Origin: JADJWR01 sp964610575
Lineage (GTDB): Bacteria > Pseudomonadota > Gammaproteobacteria > Burkholderiales > Burkholderiaceae_F
Assembly (NCBI GenBank): GCA_964610575.1
Contig: CAZSYX010000024.1
Location: 1-41,043 of the forward strand
DNA length: 41,043 nucleotides
Direction of reading: 5' to 3'
Shown in pieces: positions 15,332-24,011 of the stretch. Each line of letters opens with the position of its first letter. Position 1 is the first letter of the stretch. The notes below the pieces were generated by a model. It was not told where the DNA came from. It saw nothing but the letters and a program-made list of their open reading frames with translations, and searched no databases. Position numbers and translations under genes: made by a program.

Positions 15332-16225
15332 TCAGCGGCCCGACGCCTGCAGGGCGCGGATGCGGTCCTCGATCGGCGGGTGGCTGGAGAACAGCGCCAG
15401 CAGTCCGCTCGGGCGGGCGTTGATGCCCATGCTCTTGACCTGCTGCGGCAGTTCGCCCGGCTCCATGCCGCCGAGGCGAGCCAGCGCATTCATCATCGGC
15501 CGCGGCGAGCCCATGTAGTTGGCCGCGGCGGCGTCGGCGCGGTACTCGCGCTGGCGCGAGAACCAGGCCACGATGATCGCGGCCAGGAAGCCGAGCGCGA
15601 TGTCGAGCACGATGACACTGACCCAGTAGCCCATGCCCGGGGCGTCGCTTTCATTCTTCAGGATCATGCGGTCGACGACCCAGCCGATCACGCGCGACAG
15701 GAAGACGACGAACGTATTCATCACGCCCTGGATCAGGGTCATGGTCACCATGTCGCCGTTGGCGACGTGGCCCACTTCGTGGCCGAGCACGGCGTCAACC
15801 TCTTCCTTGCTCATCGACTGCAGCAGGCCGGTGGACACCGCAACCAGCGCGCTGTTCTTGGAGGCGCCGGTGGCGAACGCGTTAGGTTCGCCCTCGTACA
15901 CCGCAACCTCGGGCATGCCGATGCCAGCCTTCTGAGCATGCGCGCGGACGGCATCGACCAGCCACGCCTCCATCGCGTTGGCCGGGCGGTCGATCACCCG
16001 CGCGCCGGTGGACCACTTGGCCATCGGCTTGCTGATGAGCAGCGAAATGAACGAGCCGGTGAAGCCGACCACCAGCGCAAAGACGGCCAACGCGCCGATG
16101 TCGAGCTGGCGGCCGCCGACGCCGGCGAAATTGATGCCGAACACGGCGCCGATGATGTTCAGGAACAGCATCAGCACGACGATGATCGCAAGGTTCGTCA
16201 GAACGAACAGCGCGATGCGTTTCAT
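15332..16225 (-). CDS. htpX: HtpX membrane zinc metalloprotease
   Basis: A 297-residue M48-family protease of the inner membrane that degrades misfolded membrane proteins with FtsH. It shows two N-terminal membrane segments (about residues 4-32 and 44-65), the zinc motif HEVGH at residues 149-153 in VLGHEVGHVANGD, two further membrane segments, and QREYRADAAAANYMG, where the Glu is the third zinc ligand. Length matches the family. The start has GGAGA upstream. It is monocistronic, with its own terminator, and is often heat-shock controlled; no promoter was firmly identified. Confidence 0.96.
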   Translation of the reverse strand: MKRIALFVLTNLAIIVVLMLFLNIIGAVFGINFAGVGGRQLDIGALAVFALVVGFTGSFISLLISKPMAKWSTGARVIDRPANAMEAWLVDAVRAHAQKAGIGMPEVAVYEGEPNAFATGASKNSALVAVSTGLLQSMSKEEVDAVLGHEVGHVANGDMVTMTLIQGVMNTFVVFLSRVIGWVVDRMILKNESDAPGMGYWVSVIVLDIALGFLAAIIVAWFSRQREYRADAAAANYMGSPRPMMNALARLGGMEPGELPQQVKSMGINARPSGLLALFSSHPPIEDRIRALQASGR

Positions 16226-16492
16226 AAAGTCTCCATCAAGTCGTTAACAGAACGCGCGCAAGTCTACTTGCCGCGCAGGGGTTGCACCGAAAAGCCACGA
16301 TGACTGCCTTACATTCGCGCACCCAAAGCTGGAAGCATCACCGGCCAGGCCGGCCACCGCGACTTCGACCGCCGGCGCCCGCACGGGTTCAATCTGTGGG
16401 CGGCAGCCGCCCCTTCAAGCCCGCGCAGCGCCAATCTTGCCTGCCGGTGGCCCGCTAGAATCTGCGGGTTTTCACGAGTGGAATGACCCTAG

Positions 16493-17134
16493 ATGATCCC
16501 GGCCTCCGTGGAGCGCGCCAACGCCAGACCGATTGGGCCTGTGCCGCGCCTGATCTTTGCCAGCCGCTGGCTGCAGCTGCCGCTGTACGTCGGCCTGATC
16601 CTCGCGCAGGGCGTCTACGTGTATCACTTCTGGGTCGAGCTGGTGCACCTGCTCGGCGCCGCCTTCGGTGACGCGCGCTCGATCCTCGACCTGTACAAGG
16701 CGGTCGGCTACGCGCTGCCTGCGGAGGGTCCGCCGAAGCTGACCGAAACCGTGATCATGCTGGTCGTGCTCGGCCTGATCGACGTGGTGATGATCTCCAA
16801 TCTGCTGATTATGGTGATCATCGGCGGCTACGAGACGTTCGTGTCGCGGCTGAATCTCGAAGGCCATCCCGATCAGCCGGAATGGCTGTCGCACGTCAAC
16901 GCCAGCGTGCTGAAGGTCAAGCTGGCCACCGCGATCATCGGCATCAGCTCGATCCATCTGCTGAAGACGTTCATCAACGCCGCCAACTTCGACACCAAGA
17001 CGCTGCTCGCGCAGACCGGCATCCACATCACCTTCCTGCTCTCGGCGATGGCCATCGCGCTGACCGATCGCATCCTGTTCGGCTCCGCGCGGCCGGCGGT
17101 CGAGGGCGAGGCCGCCCGGGCGTCCGGGCATTAG
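16493..17134 (+). CDS. UPF0114/YqhA family membrane protein
   Basis: A 213-residue inner membrane protein with four hydrophobic segments: LPLYVGLILAQGVYVY, ETVIMLVVLGLIDVVMISNL, ATAIIGISSIHLLKTF and IHITFLLSAMAIALTDR. The opening RLIFASRWLQLPLYVGL and the motif IGGYETFVSR are typical of the YqhA/TIGR00645 family, whose function is not established. The ATG at 16493 is the natural start before the first conserved residues. It is divergent from htpX and convergent with the ligase gene, so it appears to be a single-gene unit. Confidence 0.9.
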   Translation: MIPASVERANARPIGPVPRLIFASRWLQLPLYVGLILAQGVYVYHFWVELVHLLGAAFGDARSILDLYKAVGYALPAEGPPKLTETVIMLVVLGLIDVVMISNLLIMVIIGGYETFVSRLNLEGHPDQPEWLSHVNASVLKVKLATAIIGISSIHLLKTFINAANFDTKTLLAQTGIHITFLLSAMAIALTDRILFGSARPAVEGEAARASGH

Positions 17135-17154
17135 CACCGGGCAGCGTCGCGACC

Positions 17155-17177
17155 GCCCGCCCGGACCATCGGCGGGC
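17155..17177. terminator. Possible stem-loop between convergent genes
   Basis: GCCCGCC (17155-17161) pairs with GGCGGGC (17171-17177) across a nine-base loop in the 50-base gap between the YqhA-family gene and the convergent ligase gene. There is no T run on either side, so it is at most a weak or factor-assisted terminator. Confidence 0.3.
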
Positions 17178-17184
17178 AGCGGCC

Positions 17185-18708
17185 TCAGGCCAGGCCGAGC
17201 TTCGCGGCCAGGCCGATGCGCTGCAGCTTGCCGGTGGCCCCCTTGGGGATCTCGTCGAGGAACAGGATCCTGCGCGGCACCTTGAAGTCGGCCAGCCGCG
17301 TTGCCGCGAACGCGCGCAGATCCTTCTCGCTGACTGACTGACCCTCGCGCAGCACAACGGCGGCACCGACATCCTCGCCGAGCTTCTCGTGCGGGATGGC
17401 GAACGTCACGACCTGCTGTACGGCCGGGTGGTCCATCAGCACCTCGTCGACCTCTCGCGGCGAGACCTTCTCGCCGCCGCGGTTGATGATCTCCTTCAGC
17501 CGGCCGGTAATCGACAGGTAGCCTTCGGCGTCCATCACGCCCTGATCGCCGGTGCGGAACCAGCCGTTGGTGAACGCCTCAGCGTTTGCCTGCGGGTTGT
17601 TCTCGTAGCCGGCGGTGACATTCGGACCGCGGATGACGATTTCGCCGGTCGAGTGCGGCGGCAACAGCGTGCCCGCCTCGTCCATGATCGCCACCTCGGG
17701 CCCCGCGGCCAGGCCCACGCTACCCGGGATGCGCTTGCGCGGCGGCAGCGGGTTGCTGGCCATCTGGTGCGCCGCCTCGGTCATGCCGTAGGACTCGATC
17801 AGGGGCGCATCGAAGACCTGCTCGAGTTCGTGGATCACCTGCGGCGGGATCGACGATGACGAGGAGCGGATGAAGCGCAGCGGATTGGCGGCGATGATCT
17901 CCCTGTTCTGCGCCGCGCGGGCGACAATGGTCTGGTGCATCGTCGGCACCGCCGTGTACCAGGTCGGCCTCGCCTCCTGCATCCAGCCAAAGAATTTCAG
18001 CGCATTGAATCCCGGCGTGCAGAAGATGCTGCCACCGGCGGCAAGCGGCGCCAGCAACCCGGCGATCAGGCCATGGATGTGGAACAGCGGCATGATGTTC
18101 AGGCCGCGGTCGGACGAGGTCAGCGCGACGGTGTCGCGGACGTTGCAGGCCGAGGCGCAGACATTGGCCTGGGTCAGCGGCACGATCTTCGGCCGCGAGG
18201 TGGTGCCGGAGGTGTGCAGGATCAGCGCCACGTCGCCGGGCTGGGCCATGCTGGCGGCAGCCGGCGCGCCGCAAGCGCCGGCCGGCGCCTGCAGATCGAA
18301 GGCGCCCGCGCCATCGGCCGCAGGCGCCAGTTCGATGACCGCGATGCCGCGCCGGCGGGCGACCTCGACCGCCGGCGACTGGCTGCCGCGCTCGACGACC
18401 AGCGCCTTCGAATTCAGATCGGAAAGGTAGAAGTCGAACTCGTCCGCCCGATACGCCGGGTTCAGCGGCGCGGCCGCGGAACAGGAGGCGATCGCCACGA
18501 ACGCCGCCGCCATCTCCGGCCCGTTCGGCAGCACGATCGCCACACGGTCGCCGCGGCCGACGCCGGCAGCATTCAGGCGTCCGACGCAGCGGGCCACGGT
18601 GGCGCGCAGGCCACGGTAGGTCAGCGGGGGACAGGCCGGGGCGGCCAGTGCAATCGCATCATCGGCGCCGACGGCGAGCAGTTCCTGCAAGGTCGAGAAG
18701 CGTTTCAT
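17185..18708 (-). CDS. AMP-forming acyl-CoA synthetase, oxalate-CoA ligase-like
   Basis: A 507-residue ANL-superfamily ligase. The phosphate loop LHTSGTTSRPK lies near residue 165, YGMTEAAHQMASNPLPP is the A5 region, GWFRTGDQG the A7 region, and GRLKEIINRGGEKVSPREVD the hinge. The catalytic Lys is in PKGATGKLQR at the C-terminus. The segment TEAAHQMASNPLPP and the following PGSVG resemble plant and yeast oxalyl-CoA synthetases (AAE3/Pcs60), so a small dicarboxylate or similar acid is a good guess for the substrate, but it is not proven. The start at 18708 has AGGAA upstream. An ATG at 18753 overlaps the upstream stop as ATGA and would add 15 residues unlike the family. It is the last gene of a three-gene operon. 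Confidence 0.88.
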   Translation of the reverse strand: MKRFSTLQELLAVGADDAIALAAPACPPLTYRGLRATVARCVGRLNAAGVGRGDRVAIVLPNGPEMAAAFVAIASCSAAAPLNPAYRADEFDFYLSDLNSKALVVERGSQSPAVEVARRRGIAVIELAPAADGAGAFDLQAPAGACGAPAAASMAQPGDVALILHTSGTTSRPKIVPLTQANVCASACNVRDTVALTSSDRGLNIMPLFHIHGLIAGLLAPLAAGGSIFCTPGFNALKFFGWMQEARPTWYTAVPTMHQTIVARAAQNREIIAANPLRFIRSSSSSIPPQVIHELEQVFDAPLIESYGMTEAAHQMASNPLPPRKRIPGSVGLAAGPEVAIMDEAGTLLPPHSTGEIVIRGPNVTAGYENNPQANAEAFTNGWFRTGDQGVMDAEGYLSITGRLKEIINRGGEKVSPREVDEVLMDHPAVQQVVTFAIPHEKLGEDVGAAVVLREGQSVSEKDLRAFAATRLADFKVPRRILFLDEIPKGATGKLQRIGLAAKLGLA

Positions 18709-18749
18709 GGCGTTCCTGAGGGCAATGACAGTGGAAACCGGGGGCGGCG

Positions 18750-19754
18750 TCATGCCGGTTCGACGCGCAGCCGCCCTTTCTGCCGCTGCAGCGTCGCGGC
18801 GAGCAGCGCGGCAAGCGCGTGGACGTTCGCGATGGTCGGCGTCGGCACCTCCGTGATCCGGCCCAGTTCGAGCACGGCGCCGACCAGCGCCTGCAGCTCG
18901 ATCGGGCGACCCGACTCGACGTCCTGCAGCATCGATGTCTTGTGTTCACCGACCGCCTCGGCGCCGGCGATGCGCTTCTCGAGCGAGACCTTGAAGCGCA
19001 CGCCAAGCTTCTCGCCGACCGCCTGCGCCTCGCTCATCATCGCCGCGGCGAGCGCGCGGGTCGGCGGGAAACTGCAAATCTCCGACAGCGTCGCGTGCGT
19101 CAGCGCGCTGATCGGATTGAAGCTCAGATTGCCCCACAGCTTCAGCCAGATCTCCGAGCGGATGTCGTCGAGCACCGGCGTCTTGAAGCCGGCCCTGCGG
19201 AACAGATCGGCCAGTGCGCGCACGCGCGGCGTGTCGGCGCCGTCGGGCTCGCCGAGCGGGAACCGGTTGCCTTCGATGTGCCTGATCACCCCGGGCGCGG
19301 CGATTTCGCAGGCCGGGTAGACGATGCAGCCGATGACGCGCTCCGCGGGTATCCGCGACCCGATCACACCACCCGGATCGACCGACTCGAGCTGGCGGCC
19401 CTCGTACGGTCCGCCGTGCCTGTGGAAGTACCACCAGGGAATGCCGTTCTGGGTGGTGACCACGGTCGTATCCGGACCCAGCGCAGCGGCCACGTCGTCG
19501 ACGACCGCGGCGACCTGATGCGCCTTCATGCCGAGGATGATCACGTCCTGCGGGCCGAGCTCGGCAAGGCGATCCGACGCCTGCAGGCGCCGCACCGACT
19601 CGGCGCCGTCCCCGGCGATCAGTTTCATCCCGCTGGCGCGCACCGCGGCGAGGTTGGCGCCGCGGATGACCACGCTCACTTCGGCACCGGCCGCTGCCAG
19701 CTTCACGGCCATGAAGCCGCCGATGGCCCCGGCGCCGACGACACAGATTCTCAT
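18750..19754 (-). CDS. Ketopantoate reductase family dehydrogenase (PanE/ApbA-like)
   Basis: A 334-residue NADP-dependent dehydrogenase. The N-terminal Rossmann motif is CVVGAGAIGG, followed by VTTQNGIPWWY. The C-terminal helical domain has LKLWGNLSFNPISALT with the catalytic Lys, and SMLQDVESGRPIE with the conserved acidic residues. True PanE reduces 2-dehydropantoate for coenzyme A synthesis. Here, the setting between a FAH-family hydrolase and an acyl-CoA ligase suggests a paralogue acting on another 2-oxo or 2-hydroxy acid; this is inference. It begins within the FAH stop (ATGA) and so is translationally coupled. Confidence 0.85.
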   Translation of the reverse strand: MRICVVGAGAIGGFMAVKLAAAGAEVSVVIRGANLAAVRASGMKLIAGDGAESVRRLQASDRLAELGPQDVIILGMKAHQVAAVVDDVAAALGPDTTVVTTQNGIPWWYFHRHGGPYEGRQLESVDPGGVIGSRIPAERVIGCIVYPACEIAAPGVIRHIEGNRFPLGEPDGADTPRVRALADLFRRAGFKTPVLDDIRSEIWLKLWGNLSFNPISALTHATLSEICSFPPTRALAAAMMSEAQAVGEKLGVRFKVSLEKRIAGAEAVGEHKTSMLQDVESGRPIELQALVGAVLELGRITEVPTPTIANVHALAALLAATLQRQKGRLRVEPA

Positions 19755-20545
19755 TGCTTCCCGTCCACCGATGCCGACTCAAAGCGATTGTGCAGCACGC
19801 CGATGCCGTCGATTTCGACTTCGACCGCGCTTCCCGGCTTCATCGGCAGCACCCCGAGCGACGTGCCGCAGGCGATCAGGTCCCCCGGCTCCAGCGTCAT
19901 GTCGTGCGACAGCCGGCTGACGATCTCGGCCGGCGCGAAGATCATGTCGGCCGTCGGATAGTTCTGCCGTTCGCGGCCGTCGACTCGCGTCTTGACGGTG
20001 AGGGCCAGCGGGTCGAGCCCGGTCGCGATGACCGGGCCGAACACCCCGAAGGTGTCGCAGCTCTTGGCCCGGGTCCACTGCGCGAAGCTGGGGTCGCGAT
20101 TCAGCAGGTCCAGGGCGGTCACGTCGTTGACACAGGTGTAGCCAAGGATGCAGGCGGCCGCCCGCGACACGTCGGCCGCGGCGCAGCGGCGGCCGATGAC
20201 GATGCCCAGTTCTCCCTCGTAGGCCACCCTGCCGTCGTAGCCACGCGGGGCGCGAATGACCTGGCCGTCGCCGAGAATGCTGCTCGCGGCCTTCAGGAAG
20301 TACAGCGGTTCGGCCGGAATCGCCTGGCCGAGCTTCGCGGCCAGCGCCCGGTAGTTGTTCCACAGGCCGATGAACTTGCCCGGCACGCAAGGCGGCAGGA
20401 TCTCGACTTCGGCAAGTCGTGCTTCCTCCCCCGTCGGGCCCGCCCCGTCGAACGGGTCACCGTGGCAGACGGCGATTCGTTCGCCGTCCACCAGGCCGTG
20501 GCACACCTTGTTTCGCCAGGAGAAACGCAGCCACTTCCTGATCAT
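19751..20545 (-). CDS. Fumarylacetoacetate hydrolase family protein
   Basis: A 264-residue FAH-fold enzyme. Metal-binding features are present: VAYEGELGIVIGRRC (the E-x-E pair), GYTCVNDVTALDLL (the Asp), and RAKSCDTFGVFGPVIAT with the conserved Lys. The C-terminal LEPGDLIACGTSLGV is characteristic. Members cleave C-C bonds of oxo-acids, tautomerise or decarboxylate oxaloacetate, or hydrolyse fumarylpyruvate; the exact reaction is not readable. It is the first gene of the leftward operon and lies divergent to the tctC-like gene, with 196 bases between them. Confidence 0.88.
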   Translation of the reverse strand: MIRKWLRFSWRNKVCHGLVDGERIAVCHGDPFDGAGPTGEEARLAEVEILPPCVPGKFIGLWNNYRALAAKLGQAIPAEPLYFLKAASSILGDGQVIRAPRGYDGRVAYEGELGIVIGRRCAAADVSRAAACILGYTCVNDVTALDLLNRDPSFAQWTRAKSCDTFGVFGPVIATGLDPLALTVKTRVDGRERQNYPTADMIFAPAEIVSRLSHDMTLEPGDLIACGTSLGVLPMKPGSAVEVEIDGIGVLHNRFESASVDGKQ

Positions 20546-20741
20546 TCGGCTGGCACCTTCGACAGCGCAATCCGTACCGCTTCAGTGATTCTTGATGCAC
20601 CGTTCAAATGATTTCTTGCGCAGCCTCAAGTCGACGCCGAGCCGAGGAGGAAAAAATACACATCATGCGGTCCGCAGGGTACGGGAGAGGGTACCTGCGA
20701 GGCTCGATGAAGTGTAACGGTTGCCCCGTCCGGAGGAGAAG

Positions 20742-21758
20742 ATGACCCGTTTCGCCCGCTGCTGCCGACGCGTTCTCCCGCCACTGATCCTGCTCGCGGC
20801 CGGCCTCGGCGCGCCGCTCGGTGCACTGGCCTGGGAACCGGACAAGGCCGTCGAGTTCATCGTTCCTGCGGGCACCGGTGGCGGCGCCGACCAGATGGCA
20901 CGCCTCGTGCAGACGATCATCAGCAAGCACAACCTGATGAAGCAGACGATGGTCGTCGTCAACAAGAGCGGCGGCGCCGGCGCGGAGGGCTTCCTGTACA
21001 TCAAGGAGGCCAAGGGCGATCCGCACAAGGTCGTCATCACGCTGTCCAACCTCTTCACCACGCCGCTGGCCACCGGCGTGCCGTTCAACTGGCGCGATCT
21101 GACGCCGGTGTCGATGCTGGCGCTCGACCAGTTCGTCCTCTGGGTCAACGCCGAGGCGCCTTACGGCTCCGCGCCCGATTACATCGCCGCCGTGAAGAAG
21201 GCCGGTCCGAACAAGATAAAGATGGGCGGCACCGGCTCGAAGCAGGAAGACCAGATCATCACGGTCGCGATCGAGAAGCAGACCGGCACCAAGCTGATCT
21301 ACGTCCCGTTCAAGGGCGGCGGCGACGTGGCCGTGCAACTGGTGGGCAAGCACATCGATTCCAGCGTCAACAATCCGATCGAAGCCGTCGCGCAGTGGCG
21401 CGCCGGAAAGCTGCGACCGTTGTGCGTGTTCGACGCGCAGCGCATGCCGTACACGGCGAAGATCACCGACAAGCTGGCCTGGAGCGACATCCCGACCTGC
21501 AAGCAGACCGGCGTCGACGTCAGCTACGTGATGCTGCGCGGCATCTTCATGCCGCCCGGCGTCACCAATGAGCAGGTGAAGTACTACGTCGAGCTGTTCG
21601 GCAAGGTCCGGCAGACGCCGGAATGGAAAGACTTCATGGAGAAGGGGGCCTTCAACCAGACCGCGCTGACCGGCGAGGCCTATCGCGACTGGCTGGGCAA
21701 GGAAGAGGCGCGGCACCTGAGCCTGATGAAGGAAGCGGGCTTCCTTGCGGGCAAGTGA
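20742..21758 (+). CDS. Tripartite tricarboxylate transporter substrate-binding protein (TctC/Bug)
   Basis: A 338-residue periplasmic binding protein. A signal peptide (basic RFARCCRR, then LPPLILLAAGLGAPLGALA) ends near residue 30, followed by the Bug-family opening KAVEFIVPAGTGGGADQMAR. TctC proteins capture di- or tricarboxylates and related acids and deliver them to the TctAB membrane pair. The ATG at 20742 has GGAGGAG ideally placed; an in-frame ATG at 20721 would only add a non-signal leader. The tctB- and tctA-like genes follow on the same strand, so this is a complete transporter. The ligand is unknown; neighbours suggest an oxo- or dicarboxylic acid. Confidence 0.93.
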   Translation: MTRFARCCRRVLPPLILLAAGLGAPLGALAWEPDKAVEFIVPAGTGGGADQMARLVQTIISKHNLMKQTMVVVNKSGGAGAEGFLYIKEAKGDPHKVVITLSNLFTTPLATGVPFNWRDLTPVSMLALDQFVLWVNAEAPYGSAPDYIAAVKKAGPNKIKMGGTGSKQEDQIITVAIEKQTGTKLIYVPFKGGGDVAVQLVGKHIDSSVNNPIEAVAQWRAGKLRPLCVFDAQRMPYTAKITDKLAWSDIPTCKQTGVDVSYVMLRGIFMPPGVTNEQVKYYVELFGKVRQTPEWKDFMEKGAFNQTALTGEAYRDWLGKEEARHLSLMKEAGFLAGK

Positions 21759-21851
21759 TCGGCGGCGAGTCCTCGGCTGCCGGCCGCACATGACACTTCC
21801 TGTCCGCCCCTTCGAAGCGGCGCCGGTTGGCCGCGACGCCGGAGACCGAAA

Positions 21852-22361
21852 GTGACCACACCGGAAGAAGACCACCGCTCGGCCGTGTCCTACTGGACCA
21901 TGGAGGTGGTCGTCGCGATCGTCCTGCTGCTCCTCGGGGCGCTGGTCATGTTCGATGCCGCGCGCATCGGCGCACGATGGTCCGACGACGGCCCCCAGGC
22001 CGGCTATTTCCCCTTCTATGTCGGCCTGATCCTCTGCGCTGTCAGCATCGTCACCCTGGTCGGGTCGCTGCGCCGCACGGTGTTGCAGGGACATTCCTTC
22101 GTGTCGACAGGCCAGTTGCAGCTGATCATGAAGCTGCTGCTGCCTTTCGCGGTGTACATCGCCGTGCTGAAGCTGCTGGGCATCTACGTCGCGTCGGCGA
22201 TCTTCATCGCCTATTTCATGCTTCGCCTGGGCGATTTCCCGCGCTGGCTGACGGCCATCGTGCCGGCCGGCACCGTGGTCGTGCTGTTCCTGCTGTTCGA
22301 GCGGTGGTTCAAGGTGCCCCTGCCCAAGGGCCCGCTCGAATCACTGCTCGGGCTGGGTTGA
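21852..22361 (+). CDS. Tripartite tricarboxylate transporter small membrane subunit (TctB)
   Basis: A 169-residue protein with four predicted membrane segments (about residues 17-35, 50-70, 88-115 and 125-150), the usual TctB layout. Conserved features include the first segment LLLLGALVMFDAARIG and PQAGYFPFYVGLIL. It starts at a GTG with GGAG seven bases upstream. It precedes the TctA-like gene by only six bases, so the two membrane subunits should be made together. Confidence 0.9.
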   Translation: MTTPEEDHRSAVSYWTMEVVVAIVLLLLGALVMFDAARIGARWSDDGPQAGYFPFYVGLILCAVSIVTLVGSLRRTVLQGHSFVSTGQLQLIMKLLLPFAVYIAVLKLLGIYVASAIFIAYFMLRLGDFPRWLTAIVPAGTVVVLFLLFERWFKVPLPKGPLESLLGLG

Positions 22362-22367
22362 GCGACC

Positions 22368-23873
22368 ATGTTGGAACAGTTCGCTGCGCTGGCCCAGGGC
22401 TTCGCCGTCGCCGCGTCGCCGGAAAACTTCCTGCTTATGCTGGTCGGCATCTTGCTCGGCGTGGTCATCGGCGTGTTGCCGGGGCTGGGCGGTGCCAACG
22501 GCATCGCCATCCTGCTGCCGCTGACGTTCTCGATGAATCCGACGTCGGCAATCATCATGCTGTCCTGCATTTATTGGGGCGCGCTGTTCGGCGGCGCGAT
22601 CACGTCGATCCTCTTCAACATCCCGGGCGAACCCTGGTCGGTGGCGACCACGTTCGACGGCTATCCGCTGGCGCAGCAGGGCAAGGCCGGCACGGCGCTC
22701 ACGGCGGCCTTCACGGCATCCTTCGTCGGCGCCCTGCTGGCAGTGCTGCTGATCACGTTCATGGCGCCACTTGTGGCCACGTTTGCGCTGCGTTTCGGGC
22801 CGCCGGAGTTCTTCTCCGTCTACCTGCTCACCTTCTGCGCCTTCATCGGCATGAACCGCGGCGCGGCGCTGAAGACCGTCGCCTCGATGATGATCGGCTT
22901 CGGCCTGGCGGCGGTCGGACTGGACACGGTGACCGGTCGGCTTCGGCTGACCTTCGGCTTCACCGAGATGCTTAAGGGCTTCGATTTCCTGATCGCCGTG
23001 ATCGGCCTTTTCGGCATCGGCGAGATCCTGCTCACCATGGAGGAAGGGCTGTCGTTCCGCGGCAGCAAGGCGCGGCTCAGCCTGAAGGTGGTCCTTGAAA
23101 CCTGGCGCGAGCTGCCCCGCTACTGGCTTTCATCGCTGCGCAGCGCTGCGGTCGGCTGCCTGATGGGCATCGTGCCGGGCGGCGCGACGCCGGCATCGTT
23201 CATGGCCTACGGTGTGGCCAAGCGCTTCTCGCCGGACTCGGACCGCTTCGGCAGGGGACAGGTGGAGGGCGTGGTTGCGCCGGAGACCGCGGCCCATGCG
23301 GCAGGGACGACAGCCCTGCTGCCGATGATGGCTCTCGGCGTGCCCGGCTCGCCCACCGCGGCGGTGCTGCTCGGCGGGCTGCTGATCTGGGGCCTGCAGC
23401 CGGGACCGCTGCTGTTCGTCGAACAGAAGGACTTCGTCTGGGGCCTGATCGCCAGCATGTACCTGGGCAACCTTACGGGTCTGCTCGTGGTGCTGTCGGG
23501 CGTGCCCTTGTTCGCGGCGATCCTGCGCGTGCCCTTCGCGATCATCGCGCCGGTCATCCTCATCATCTGCGCGGTCGGCGCCTACACGGTGCACAACTCG
23601 GTCTTCGACATCTACCTGATGTTCGGCTTCGGCATCGTCGGCTACGTGTTCAAGAAGCTGAACTACCCGCTGGCGCCGCTGGTGCTGGCGCTGGTGCTCG
23701 GCGACCGCGCCGAGGATTCTTTCCGCCAGTCGATGCTGCTGTCGCAGGGCAACCTGGGCATCTTCTTCGATAGCGGCATCGCCGCCGTCCTGACCACGCT
23801 CGCCATCGTGCTGCTGGTGTGGCCGCTCGTCTCGACCCTGCTGCCGCGGGCGCGGCGCGCCGCGGCGCAGTAG
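22368..23873 (+). CDS. Tripartite tricarboxylate transporter large membrane subunit (TctA)
   Basis: A 501-residue protein with about twelve membrane segments. Two internally related glycine-proline motifs mark the family: GVVIGVLPGLGGANGIAIL near residue 30 and MGIVPGGATPASFMAYG near residue 265. Also typical are YWGALFGGAITSILFNIPGE and ALGVPGSPTAAVLLGGLLIW. TctA forms the transport path and is driven by the cation gradient. It closes the tctCBA set; a 138-base gap separates it from the fumarase gene. Confidence 0.94.
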   Translation: MLEQFAALAQGFAVAASPENFLLMLVGILLGVVIGVLPGLGGANGIAILLPLTFSMNPTSAIIMLSCIYWGALFGGAITSILFNIPGEPWSVATTFDGYPLAQQGKAGTALTAAFTASFVGALLAVLLITFMAPLVATFALRFGPPEFFSVYLLTFCAFIGMNRGAALKTVASMMIGFGLAAVGLDTVTGRLRLTFGFTEMLKGFDFLIAVIGLFGIGEILLTMEEGLSFRGSKARLSLKVVLETWRELPRYWLSSLRSAAVGCLMGIVPGGATPASFMAYGVAKRFSPDSDRFGRGQVEGVVAPETAAHAAGTTALLPMMALGVPGSPTAAVLLGGLLIWGLQPGPLLFVEQKDFVWGLIASMYLGNLTGLLVVLSGVPLFAAILRVPFAIIAPVILIICAVGAYTVHNSVFDIYLMFGFGIVGYVFKKLNYPLAPLVLALVLGDRAEDSFRQSMLLSQGNLGIFFDSGIAAVLTTLAIVLLVWPLVSTLLPRARRAAAQ

Positions 23874-24011
23874 CCGCCGCCATCGATCGGCGCCGCAGCG
23901 CGCACGCGGCCTTTGACCTGCATTAAGCCGGCCGCCGGCACGCGCTGCCGCGGCGACGCGCAGTCTTTATAGTTCGGACCCGGTCCCACAACCCCACAGG
24001 GGGGAGACTGT

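Noticed and set aside
18709..18753. Start of the acyl-CoA ligase at the ATGA overlap with the dehydrogenase gene
   Set aside because: It would add 15 residues unlike the family, and the ATG at 18708 has a good AGGAA site; the overlap may still help coupling, so the choice is not certain.
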